Source: Amyelois transitella (Eukaryota > Arthropoda > Insecta > Lepidoptera > Pyralidae). Taken from it: a DNA stretch of 64,000 bases. The translations under genes were made by a program, and so were the position numbers. The DNA is taken from positions 12,491,001 to 12,555,000 of the forward strand of contig NC_083508.1 of the NCBI RefSeq assembly GCF_032362555.1. Reading direction: 5' to 3'. The notes beneath the pieces are model-generated. The model searched no databases. It was given only the letters and a program-made list of their open reading frames with translations, and was not told the DNA's origin. Positions 8,902 through 19,163 of the stretch are shown here, piece after piece (the first letter of the stretch is position 1; every line of letters starts with the position of its first letter).

Positions 8902-11409
8902 TCACGCGTCGACAGAGCACTTCTCCTTGGCCTTCTGCTTGCCGCCCTTGAAGAAGCGCAGGAGTTTGGACACGGAGCCGGAGCGCTTGGACTTCAGCCG
9001 GCCTGACTGGCTGATGTTGTCCAGGGAGCGGCTGTCCGCGATGCTCACCTGCGGTAACAACATACAACATATACAGGGTGACATTTAAAACAACTGCATC
9101 CTTTCAAACATAGACTATACCCATGCTTCTGAGCCGTTTGAGCCTATTTTTATTTAAATTAAACGTCATCATTTTCACATTTAAAAAAGTAAAGTACAGA
9201 GTTGTCGAGATCGCTCAGCTGAATGAATTGTGTCGTTGACCTCTGAATCTTACGCGTCGCTTTTCCGCCGGCCGGGGTGATATTACGTATTTAGGATCGT
9301 GGATTTTGATACTTTTATTTTTTTTCGTACTTTATGAAATATGATCCGATATTTTTCTTTTAACGTTATTAAATATCCTTTAGATGAGTACACTTAACAG
9401 TTAAATTTATGCAGTTGAATTAAAAGTCACCCTGTATAAACGTTTATTTATCACATGGGGATGAAGGAAAGCAGGTTGACTAAGCAGATATACAAGAGTG
9501 TGGAGGGAAAGGTCGGAGTGGGAAGACCTTGACGAACGTATCTTGATCAAATTATGAATGTGGATGAAGCGAAGGAAGTATGCAGAGATCGTGGCAAGTG
9601 GAAAGATGTAGTCTCTGCCTACCCCTCCGGGAAAGAGGCGTGATTTTATGTATGTATGTATGTATTTATCACACACAATTTGTACAGTTATCCTTAAGGA
9701 ATGTATGGGAATTTGTGAGTGAACGGTGTCTGAGATAGGTTTCAAAAGGAACCTGTAGTATATGTATATAGAGCTGAATTTGGCCCGTCAGTCTATTAAG
9801 ATCGTTGGCTCTGTTCTGATCTGATATAGATGTGATTATATAAATGAATAATATTCCCATTTGTATCTAAGAGAAAATGCACGGTTATCATACTCATATC
9901 AATCAAGTTCCCATTTATATCTGATAGAAGATCCACATTCAGAGATACATACATATAGTCACGTCTTTATCCCTAACGGGGAAACAGAGCCAACGGAATT
10001 TTCAAGACTTTTTTTGGATCATAACAATAGATATTTGAATAATTTCATTTCAAAAAGAGAAACAGTATAATTATTTTTTTTAGAAAAATCACGAAGACTC
10101 AAACAGGCTACCGATTTTTTTTGTTTTTTTGGAAATTCTATACACGGGATCGAAGCTCTAGACTAAAGCTAGCTTACCCTACATACATACATACATATGA
10201 TCACGTCTATATCTCTAGTGGGATAGAAAGAGCCACCAGTCTTGAAAATACGCTCAGCTATTTGGCTTAGTGATAGAATTGAGATTCAAATAGTAACAGG
10301 TTGCTAGCCCATCGCCTAAAAGAGGAATCCCAAGTTTATAAGCCCATCCCTTAGTCGCCTTTTACGACATCCGTGGGAAAGAGATGGAGTGGTCCCATTC
10401 TAGCTTACCTTATCCGCGGTAATATCACTGATTGTACTCCGACTGACACTGCTGACAGTCAGGTGATTGTGGGAGCTGTTCATCAAGTAGCCGTTGTTGA
10501 TGGGCGCTCCGTCTGTGATCAGCTCGGTGATGTTCACGGCCGACTGCGAAGACCGTATTGTCCTGTTGAATAAGGATTAATTCAATTACAGAAAGGAGAG
10601 AAAAAAAAGTGCCGTGTGGTTCCCGGCACCAATACAAAAAAGAATAGGACCACTCCATCTCTTTCCCATCGATGTCGTAAAAGGCGACTAAGGGATAGGC
10701 TTATAAAATTGCGATCCTTTTTTTAGGCGATGGGCTAGCAACCTGTCGCTATTTGGATCTCAATTCCATCATTAAGTCGAGCAGCTGAACGTGGCCATTC
10801 AGTCTTTTCGGAACTATTGGCTCTGTCTACCCCGTAAGGGATATAGACGTGACTACATGTATGTATGTATGTAGAAAAATAAAGGAAATTCTATCATTAA
10901 GCCAAATAGCTGAATGTGGCATATCAGTCTTATCAAGAAGCGCGTACCACCTTAATTGTGACAGCTTAGTTTGATTACTAAGCTACAGAGTCCTTTTTTC
11001 TGCTTCTTCTCCTTCCTTCTGGCCTTAGCCCCAGATGCATCCTCACCTCTCTGGAGAGGAGCCCGGGGAACGACCTTTGACCATGGATCCTGGATTGGAT
11101 AAGTCAGGTTTTACACGAAGCGACTCCCATCTGACCTCCGCAACCTTTACTGGGGAACCTAACCCGTATTGAATTGGTTACACATCCAGTTGCTTGAATG
11201 TGCAAGTTTCCTCACGATGTTCTTCCTCACTCGAGCATCGGTTAGTATTCAACCTACAGTGTCCTTTCTGTACATACATATGGTCACGTCTATATCCCTT
11301 GTGAGGTAGAGAGAGCCAAGTCGAGAAAAGAGAGGCCGCGTTCAGCTGTTTGCTGCAGGGGCATGATAAGAAATGAACTTTTTCTAATGACCTGGGTCTT
11401 GGATTTTTA

Positions 11410-11455
<46 letters not shown>

Positions 11456-14400
11456 TGCTTGATGATAAAATTAAGATTGAATGTATTTATTATTAAATAT
11501 AGTATCGTTGGGTTAGTATCTCATAACACAAGTTTCGAACTTACTTCGACTAACTCAATCCGTGTAATTTTTCCCGTATAAATTAATTCATTTTATTTAT
11601 ATTTATTACCTTGGCACTTCCAAGGACCTGCTGAGCTTGTCCCAAAAGTCGTACCAGGTTTCCTGAGGCTGGTACTTCAGCTTGTGGTAATATGAGAGGT
11701 TGTACGGCAGCTTACAGTCCCGATATATGATTGGAATTATTTTGCACGTCTGCGATTCTGTAAAGCACATTTAGCTTTAGTCTACTCAGATATAAAAACA
11801 ATTAACTAAGTGTATAAAATTTGTTTCCTAAATGAATAATAAACTTATATACATATAATATATTGTCTCGTCTATATCCCTTGCGGTTTAGACAGAGCCA
11901 ACAGTTATGAAAAGATTGAAATCGTTTTGAAAAGACTGAAAGGCCGCATTCAGCTTAATGATTAAAATTATATTTAAATAGTGACAGGTTGCTAGACCAT
12001 CACCTACAAGAAGAATCTCAAGTTTATTAGGCTATCCCTTAGTCGCGTTATATGACATCCCTGCATGCACTGGGTGCCGGGAACCACACGGCATACAATC
12101 AAATTTGAAATAGGTGTCATTTATGTATGTAATGTTACTACAATTTTGTTATTTAGGTAAGGTAACTTTTTTACAATGCATACTAACAATTATTGAATAT
12201 TTTTTATAAAAGATAAACTATTATGAATGAGGCGTCATTCACATAATGTAATATTGTTACAATTTTGTTATTTAGGTAAGGTTACTTTTTTGATTATGCA
12301 CATAGTAACAATTATTAAATATTTATTTAAAAATAAACAATTATTAAAGACGCGTCATTTACTTTTATATGTAATGTTACTACAATTTTGTTATTAGGTT
12401 GTGGATGAAGTGAAGGAAGTATGCAGAGATCGTAGCAAGTGGAAAGAGGTAGTCTCTGCCTACCCCTCCGGGAAAGAGGCGTGATTTTATGTATGTATGT
12501 AAGGTTACATACTATGTTTACTAAGTAACAACAAAACTTACCAATGCCCACAGCCTGTGCATAGTCCGAAAAAAACTTTATATCGGGGCTCTCCAGGAAT
12601 TCCGGGGAAACGACGAGGATGATGCGGTGACAGCGGGTCTTTATGAGCTGCGCGACCGGCCCGTACAAGGTTTGGTGCCCGGGGACCACATTGTTTATGG
12701 TACATAGCTATAAAGTCAACAAGAATAATTTTACTTACATATTTTAAAGAACAGCACTTATTTTACAGCTGAACCTGTGCATTGTGCATGTGCATTTCAG
12801 TCTTATCAAGACTGTTGGCTCTGTCCACCCCGCAAGGGATATAGGCGTATTATATATATATATGTATTTTGAAAATGTTTTTGGAAATCTTACACAGCAA
12901 TCAACATAAATTCCAGCTAATTGTTAATTGGTCACCATGCTTAGTGCTTACATACACAAGGTACCTATTACGAGATTCTCTTTAGAGATGTGGCTAAATT
13001 TATTTATTTATTTAAACTTCATTGCACAAAATACAAATGTACAGCACAATTGGCAGACTTAATGCTAGAAGCATTATCTGCCAGTCAACCATTGGGTCTG
13101 ACAGAGAACTTTATGTGGATACTTAAGAGATTCTTTGATTTAGGACTTTTCTTTTTTGAGACGAACTGGGCTAACCCTATAGTAAATTCAGGTCTTCGGT
13201 TATGTTACTATAATTTACTTAACTACTTTAACTAATATATTATCTATTTATTTGGGACTAATTTAACTTATTTATTTTAAACATAAATACATATAATCAC
13301 ATCTTTATCCCTTTAAGGGGAGGCAGAGTCAACAATCTCCAAAATACTAGAAGGCAACATTCAGGTTTAATTATTTTAAAACAAATAAATATATACAAAA
13401 GCATTCAAGTCCCAAAGACCAATAAATTTTTACAATTGAATTATTAACCTTGAACCCTTTCGCAGTCATCCGATTCAACAGCTCATTGACAAACGGCAAA
13501 TCCTCCGCAACGTAAAGAACATATGCATTGTAGAACTGTGGGTACCCTGCTTCGATATCTTCATATGTAATCAATTCATTTGGTGTTTCTACAGAATGCT
13601 TATTACTTATAAGTGCTACCTGGTTTGCATTTGATACTGGAAAAATATGCATAAATATTTAGTTAAAATCTATTTAACACTACTTTGAGCCAAGGGTTTT
13701 GCTAACACAGCAATTCCCAGAAATGAAAGTAGCTCATGTTATTTCTAAAAGTAGAACCTATCTCTTTGCCAAAATTTGTAATATGATTTATATATAAGCA
13801 ATAATAATAAAAAATGTCTTTATTTAAAAAGAAAAGATAAAAATAAGGTGAGACTCTTTGCCAAGCAGTGAGACATAAAACAAGTAGGGCACAAATAAAC
13901 ACGACGATTCAATGTTTTATGAAAAAAATTGATTACCTGAGAAGTTTTTCTTCTTAACGAGATCTAGCAAATCATCATACACATCAAATCGGTCCAATCT
14001 TTCTAAGTACTCCAGTAGTTTCCCAAGAGTGGCTGTGCCATCATTTCTTTGCAACCAGATGTCTAGAACTTTCCTAGTCTTATCAGGGTATTCACATATT
14101 GTACCTACTATTTCTACTGATATGTTTAAAAGGGAGGTCAAACCTCTCCAGTCTCTGAAAAAAACAGATAATATTAATTGGACATACGAATAAAATATAA
14201 CGTTTTGTTTACTTACAGAATCAGTTTGTTTTTCATGATTAAAATTTATAGTTCAAGAAATTAAAGACAACACACCTTGGCAACCGGTCCGGCCCATCAC
14301 TTGATAATATTTTTTTAGAATCTAAACAGGATAATATAGTCCAACACTCAAAACCAAGCGACGACAATGGAATATTATTTAATTGTAGATCACTAGCCAT
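8902..14400 (-). CDS. Myd88: Myd88 Toll-pathway adaptor (death domain + TIR)
   Basis: Myd88 links Toll receptors to Tube/Pelle through death-domain contacts in insect immune and developmental signalling. Seven exons on the minus strand: 14276-14400, 13937-14154, 13450-13636 (13449 if the donor is placed one base further), 12542-12707, 11610-11757, 10409-10562 and 8902-9048; phases close to a 381-residue protein. The start is the first ATG (MASDLQLNNIP). Residues 10-112 form the death domain (GFECWTIIL-like helix, GPDRLPRDWRGLTSLL, LGKLLEYLERLDRFDVYDDL). Residues about 145-281 form the TIR domain: box 1 FYNAYVLYVAEDLPFV, BB loop NNVVPG (182-187), YLESPD-like segment EFLESPDIKFFSDYA, and box 3 with F270-W271 in TWYDFWDKLSRSLEVP. 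A serine-rich then basic 100-residue C-terminal tail (LRFFKGGKQKAKEKCSVDA) follows, as in other insect Myd88. Introns hold SINE S, RTE and CAGGGTG-element copies. Identity is secure. Confidence 0.93.
9073..9437 (-). mobile_element. Inverted-repeat DNA element M (CAGGGTGAC ends), copy 1
   Basis: Ends are TACAGGGTGACATTTAAAAC and its counterpart TTAAAAGTCACCCTGTA, flanked by TA. Sister copies at 16915-17397 and 22108-22592 share the core ACGCGTCGCTTTTCCGCCGG. This copy has lost the internal TTTCTTTTTGTAG segment. No transposase is encoded, so it is nonautonomous. Confidence 0.8.
9455..9663 (+). mobile_element. RTE-like LINE 3' end, internally deleted
   Basis: It codes in pieces for KQIYKSVEGKVGVGRP, RTYLDQI and [20 protein letters not shown], with a TGA replacing an arginine codon and a deletion after DQI. 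It ends in CCGGGAAAGAGGCGTGATTT and TATG repeats. Confidence 0.75.
9946..10000 (-). repeat. SINE S tail fragment
   Basis: CATATAGTCACGTCTTTATC then GGGGAAACAGAGCCAACGG; only the 3' block remains. Confidence 0.6.
10180..10401 (-). repeat. SINE-like family S, minus copy abutting a Myd88 donor
   Basis: It runs in reverse from CATACATACATACATATGAT to GAGATGGAGTGGTCCCATTC. It ends about 6 bp from the splice donor of the Myd88 exon at 10409. Confidence 0.85.
10609..10873 (+). repeat. SINE-like family S, full-length plus copy
   Basis: It runs from GTGCCGTGTGGTTCCCGGCA to GTGACTACATGTATGTATG. It starts about 45 bp upstream (in Myd88 sense) of the same exon, opposite in orientation to the copy at 10180. 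Confidence 0.85.
10993..11265 (-). repeat. Repeat family C, longest copy
   Basis: It carries GCATCCTCACCTCTCTGGAG, CATGGATCCTGGATTGGATA, CTCCCATCTGACCTCCGCAA and ACACATCCAGTTGCTTGAAT. Relatives lie at 8478-8545, 22650-22737, 32765-32890, 38928-39150, 41880-42105, 56495-56590 and 59555-59735. No coding capacity or clear terminal repeat is seen. Confidence 0.65.
11272..11350 (-). repeat. SINE S tail fragment
   Basis: CATATGGTCACGTCTATATC and the shortened AGAGAGAGCCAAG block. Confidence 0.6.
11409..11452. repeat. (TA)n microsatellite
   Basis: An uninterrupted run of about 22 TA units in a Myd88 intron. Confidence 0.95.
11855..12092 (-). repeat. SINE-like family S, minus copy
   Basis: It runs in reverse to GGTGCCGGGAACCACACGGC, with a partial duplication of the GAAAAGACTGAAAGG block. 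Confidence 0.8.
12404..12502 (+). mobile_element. RTE-like LINE 3' end
   Basis: It codes for [20 protein letters not shown] then PSGKEA and ends GGCGTGATTTTATGTATG. It lies 40 bp from the Myd88 exon at 12542. Confidence 0.75.
12770..12864 (+). repeat. SINE S 3' end
   Basis: CAGCTGAACCTGTGCATTG then CTCTGTCCACCCCGCAAGGG; it lies about 60 bp upstream of the Myd88 exon at 12707. Confidence 0.65.
12990..13135 (-). repeat. CR1-group LINE 3' tail, antisense
   Basis: AACTTCATTGCACAAAATAC and GACTTAATGCTAGAAGCATT then CTGCCAGTCAACC resemble the 3' UTR of lepidopteran CR1-type LINEs read backwards. This is recognised from memory of the tail, not from coding sequence. Confidence 0.5.
14276..14400 (-). 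other. Myd88: First coding exon of Myd88 and its start
   Basis: The ATG at 14400 lies in the context TAAAATGGCT, with A at -3 and G at +4, a good insect start. In-frame stops lie just upstream. I see no clear TATA box within 100 bp, so the transcription start is unknown. Confidence 0.7.
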
Positions 14401-15084
14401 TTTACTTAAAACTATATGATATAGGATCCTTTAATCAGTTTTTTGATATTCCCGTTCATCTGGCACGATTTATTTGTGAGATTAAATAAAAATAACACAA
14501 AACAGCAACAAAAACCATGAAATTCAAGCACAAAATTTATATTTCCGTGATTCCGTGTTTCACATAAATCGTCAGATGTGACATTGGCAGATGCTGTTTA
14601 AAATGTCAAATGTGACATTGACATATTATTTATTTTTACTAGGTATGTCAGGCAAAAAGTTAAAATTTACATACATTCATAAAATCACGCCTTATTCCTG
14701 GAGGGGTAGGCAGAGAGTACACCTTTCCATGTTGAATTTGTTGAAAATAATATATGAAAAAGATTTAGATAATCCCTTAAAAAAAGGAAATCATTACATT
14801 TGCAGTTTCCTTAAAATATTTTCTCTCATTGTTACTGTTTAGACATCTATTTTGAGATGGTGGGTTTGGAAGGTACAAGGTACTTTTTAATATAAAAAGA
14901 TATTTATTTGGAGACGTTTATTGTCATTCACAAGTGCATTCGCTAACACTACACCTACTCATGTTATAGATACAGGGTTTTCTTGTACACAGCTATCAGT
15001 ACGATATCCACACACATACAGATATGGATTGTATGGACTTAAAAATGCAATGATTTCAATTTTATCAAGTGTGAATAATATCAG

Positions 15085-15330
15085 CAGATGTAAAGTGTGA
15101 TAGTGACGTTGAAAGAAGAGTGAATACCGGGAACATGGTGAATGGAGCGTTGCATGCTATTATGAACAGTCAAAAATTGTCCAAAAAGACTCGCCTGGCG
15201 TTGTATGGGAGACAACCCTTTTGTATGGGAGTGAAAGTTAAGTGTGGCACAAGAAGCACGAAAGTAGAATAAAGGCGGTGGAAATGAGAGCGTTAAGTTG
15301 TATGATTGGTGTAAAACAACCTAAAATGAA
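15085..15330 (+). mobile_element. RTE-like LINE coding fragment
   Basis: Reading frames give SDVERRVNTGNMVNGAL, SKKTRLALYG, then WHKKHESRIKAVEMRALS and GVK. These are the segments after the reverse transcriptase in RTE-type LINEs (usually LLYGSE, then W.KKHESRI.AVEMRAL). A small deletion removes the YGSE join. The fragment is dead. Confidence 0.75.
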
Positions 15331-16140
15331 ATGTCGTTCAAACACAATCATTACATGTTCAAGTCCATATTTTACAATAAACTCTCACACGTCAGAAAAA
15401 TCAACAATTAAAACAATAAATAGGCAAATAACGAATTATTTACAATAACTACTTATTAATAAGCTCATTTATATTGGAATGTTTACTAATAGTTTCTAAA
15501 GACCTTTACGAAAGGCTTTCAAGGATTATTTGCTTTCGTACACACATAGACAAGAAAAATGGTATCTATTGAAATAGTATAAGGTTCTTTAAACCTTCTT
15601 GGCAAGAAATTTATCAGCCTAAATAAGTAGATATTTTATACTTTGTCGAAAAAGATTTCCATAATATAAAAAAAAAGTATTAAAATTGTAGAATCTCATT
15701 CTTCAAACATAAACCTTTTTGCATATAGATAAAGCCCAAGATAATGAAGTTTAATAAATAAAATAGAATTCTTTAAATAGAAATAATAGTTAGAATGAAA
15801 TCAAATTACAATTAAATACAATAAAGACCATTTTCCTGTGCGCACGGAAAGCAAATAGATACTTGAACATAATAAAATTGTAGGGTATTTTGATATGCAG
15901 AAAACGTCTCACTGACACTCTCTTAGATGTACACACTACAGTCTCGTTAATTAGATAAGATTACATTTTTGTACTTGAAATTGCCATTCAACCAAGCATT
16001 CGTAGAATATAGAACATTATTTTAAAAGTGTAAATCCGGGACTACGATATTTCAATTTTCTAAATAATTATTCATAAATTAGAAAGCTATAATGGTAGGT
16101 ACAGTCCATTTCTTTAGACACTAAAATAAAGGTTAACATC

Positions 16141-16245
16141 CTGCCCCGGTAGCGCGATAAACTATCGCTTTTTATTATGAAGTAAAACGGGACAGCGATA
16201 GCTTTTCGCGCGGTAAAATCGTCATCGCGATACTACAGGGGCAGA
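16141..16245. mobile_element. Short inverted-repeat element (CTGCCCC ends)
   Basis: Left end CTGCCCCGGTAGCGCGATAA pairs with right end ATCGCGATACTACAGGGGCA. About 105 bp in all, with no coding content; internal ACTATCGC / GCGATAG also pair. Confidence 0.65.
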
Positions 16246-16914
16246 TACGCCTTTTTATTAAAAAATACATTTGTGATTATGGTAAATACCAAAATTAATT
16301 CATTTTGAAACATATTATTTCATATTGTAGCTTCTCATGGTCATAAATTAAATAAATTTTTATGTTTTCACGAAAAAACGTATTAATTATTTTTTACCTT
16401 TATTACGGTGCCTAAATACATGGACTTTGCGGGGCTTAGTTCATTTTTTTAGAAACCTACCATAAAGGTCCACCTCCACATTGGATCCCGTAAATTTAAA
16501 TGGCATAAATTTAAGACTAGAAATATAAAACGTTTCTAGTTTCGTGTATTGATAATGAATTTTATACTGATCAATTACTAAAACCTCTGCCCCGGTTTTG
16601 CACGGTAACACGCTAGATTTTCTCCAACGATTATACGATAATGTCGAGTTGCAAATTCTGCTATATAGTTCCATGCGTTTACATCAAAGTATAAATATAA
16701 TTTCTACACAGATTTGACATCAAAATGTCTACCGCATTTAAGATGATGAAGGCAAAATACAAAACTTGAAGACTCACTACACTACCGTCAATAAGACTAT
16801 TGGAAAAAATTTTCAAACATTGTGCAATATGAAATTGACGTGAAAATTGCGTATAAAACTTGTGCTCTGGCTCACAGCCTATCGACAAAAGATAAATGAA
16901 ATAGGCAAGGTATA

Positions 16915-17397
16915 TATACAGGTTGACTTTTAACTCAACTGCATAAATTTAACTGTTAAGTGTACTCATCTAAAGGATATATAAAAACGTTAAAATAAAA
17001 ATATCGGTTCATATTTCAGAAAGTACGAAAAAAATTAAAAGTATTAAAATCCACGATCCTAAATACGTCATATCACCCCGGCCGGCGGAAAAGCGACGCG
17101 TAAGATTCAGAAGTCAACGACACAATTCATTCAGCTGAGCGATCTCGACAACTCTGTACTTTACTTGATCTTGATACTAGAAAAATAATTTATTTTTCAG
17201 ACATTTATTTATATGTTTAGTTTTAATTTCTTTTTGTAGTATTGGCATTTAATAAAGCTTGGACGTAGTTTTTGAGGTTTTTTTAAATGTGAAAATGATG
17301 ACGTTTAATTTAAATAAAAATAGGCTCAAACAGCTCAGAAGCATAGGTATAGTCTATGTTTAAAAGGATGCAGTTGTTTTAAATATCACCCTGTATA
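16915..17397 (+). mobile_element. Inverted-repeat element M, copy 2
   Basis: It runs from TACAGGTTGACTTTTAACTC to AAATATCACCCTGTA, with the core CCGGCCGGCGGAAAAGCGAC. It keeps the internal segment missing in copy 1. Confidence 0.8.
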
Positions 17398-19017
17398 TAT
17401 CACTCAAAATACACAAATATTGGGGCCATATGTGCTGATTTGCCATTGAAATGATCATCGTCTTGAGAAGAGCCCAGGGTCCGCATGTGACCTTCACTTA
17501 AGATAAACATACATAAAATCACACCTCTTTCCCAGAGACCCCTCTGGGAAAGGCAGAGACTGTAAACTTCTTTCGGGTAAAATAACAAGAATACAGTCTG
17601 TCTTAATGACCCTTGGTACCTTACCCAGTTTGAATCATGGTCAAACCTTTGAATAATATCAATTAATATTAAATGAATATTTAAGGGCAATCAACAATGA
17701 TTGAGCTAGCCCCAAATTGTATTAATCCCTTTACAGTGGGCTACATAGAATGGTATCTTATCCACTTTCATAAAGTGTATACTTTCCTATGTGGCTCAAT
17801 GTACGTACATACATGTAAGCATATTAGATTGTTGAAATTTTACTTATAGTAAAAACATTTATATACAATTTTGTGTATTACATATAAACACATTGAAAAT
17901 TTGCTAATAAGTTTGTTACTATAATTAGTTATTTGTCATTAATATAAGATAGTTTTAGGTCATTTATAATACTATTTTGATATTAAATTATTCGTAATAT
18001 AATTACAAGAGACCGAAAAATAGCGTCAACTAAATTGAATAGGAAATGATACGCTTCTAAACATGTTTAAAAAAATCACAGAATAGATATTTATCAGAAG
18101 TGGCATAAACATTTCGAAGACCTTTATTTATGTATATATTTTAACTGTAACTGCCACAATAAACTATAAATCTTATTCTTCTAAATATCTGTTTTGTGTT
18201 AAAAACTAAAATAATACTATTTATCAGAAATTCAGATATTAGGCCTAGGTTATAGGCGAACGTCAAACTACATAATATTAAATGTCAAGTGAGATAAAAA
18301 TAACAGGTGTTTGACAAACAACAAAAAGTAAAATAATATTGGCAAGAAATTAAAACATAAATAAAAATGTAGATTAATTAAAACGTCGTACGCAAACAAT
18401 TATTATTTACAATGATATGACATTTCTATATACGTACGTTAAACTAAAAATATCCGTAATATTAATGTCATTAAGTACATAATGCAACAGCATACACAGA
18501 TAAACGTTATTTCAATCAATCATAAAACAGTCTTTAACGTGTCTTGCTAAGTATTCAGTGCATTTATTCAAGTCACATCCATCTACCCTCATTTCGCCTA
18601 ATAATTTGACCTATTATATAACACTAACTTCAAGGTAGAATGCCAAATTTAGCCTCAATGAATGTATTTTTTAAACGCGACTAGAATCTTGCTTTTAATC
18701 TTCAAAACAAGGCATAAATTGTACTAATTTTATACATTTTTTAATTCTATTAAGTACGTGCATAACTTTCTTTCACTAATCGCACTCCGGGAATAAGCAG
18801 TTATTAAATTTTATATCATTCCTGCTACTCCATTGTTACTAATGATTAAAGTATATTTTCATAATTAGATGGCATTTCCATTGAAAAGTGAAAACTTTGA
18901 AATTGAAAATACGTTCTTATTTACGCGCGAAAAAACCATCTCATCAATGATAAAAAAAAAATTGAGCCCACCTCAGCTAGCCACCTTATAGATCAGCCAG
19001 CATCATTTTCGAACACG

Positions 19018-19115
19018 TGAATCGAATTCAAAAATTCGAGTCGAAATTTCGACTCGAATATCGGTATTGAACAAAGCGTCAATTCCAAACTCGAATGAAA
19101 TTCAAAATTCGAAAT
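19018..19115. repeat. Cluster of TTCGA palindromic units
   Basis: TCGAATTC, AATTCGAGTCGAAATTTCGA, CTCGAAT and AAATTCGAAAT recur within 100 bp, just beyond the Glce stop. They resemble heat-shock-element half sites (GAANNTTC: GAATTC), but spacing is irregular, so no function is assigned. Confidence 0.4.
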
Positions 19116-19163
19116 ACCCGCGCATAATGTAAACGTCAGAACACTTCAGTGACGTCATCTGGT

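Larger units (their letters stand above)
14401..19163. other. Myd88-Glce intergenic region
   Basis: It contains an antisense RTE tail (14665-14745), an RTE coding scrap (15085-15330), a small inverted-repeat element (16141-16245), element M copy 2 (16915-17397), another antisense RTE tail (17508-17570) and a TTCGA-rich block (19018-19115). Open stretches at 16441-16674 and 16679-16888 (-) have no family I recognise. The remaining sequence is AT-rich and featureless. Confidence 0.6.

Noticed and set aside
16441..16888. Two adjoining minus-strand frames as one broken gene
   Set aside because: They can be read almost continuously, but I recognise no family motif and AT-rich DNA gives such frames by chance.
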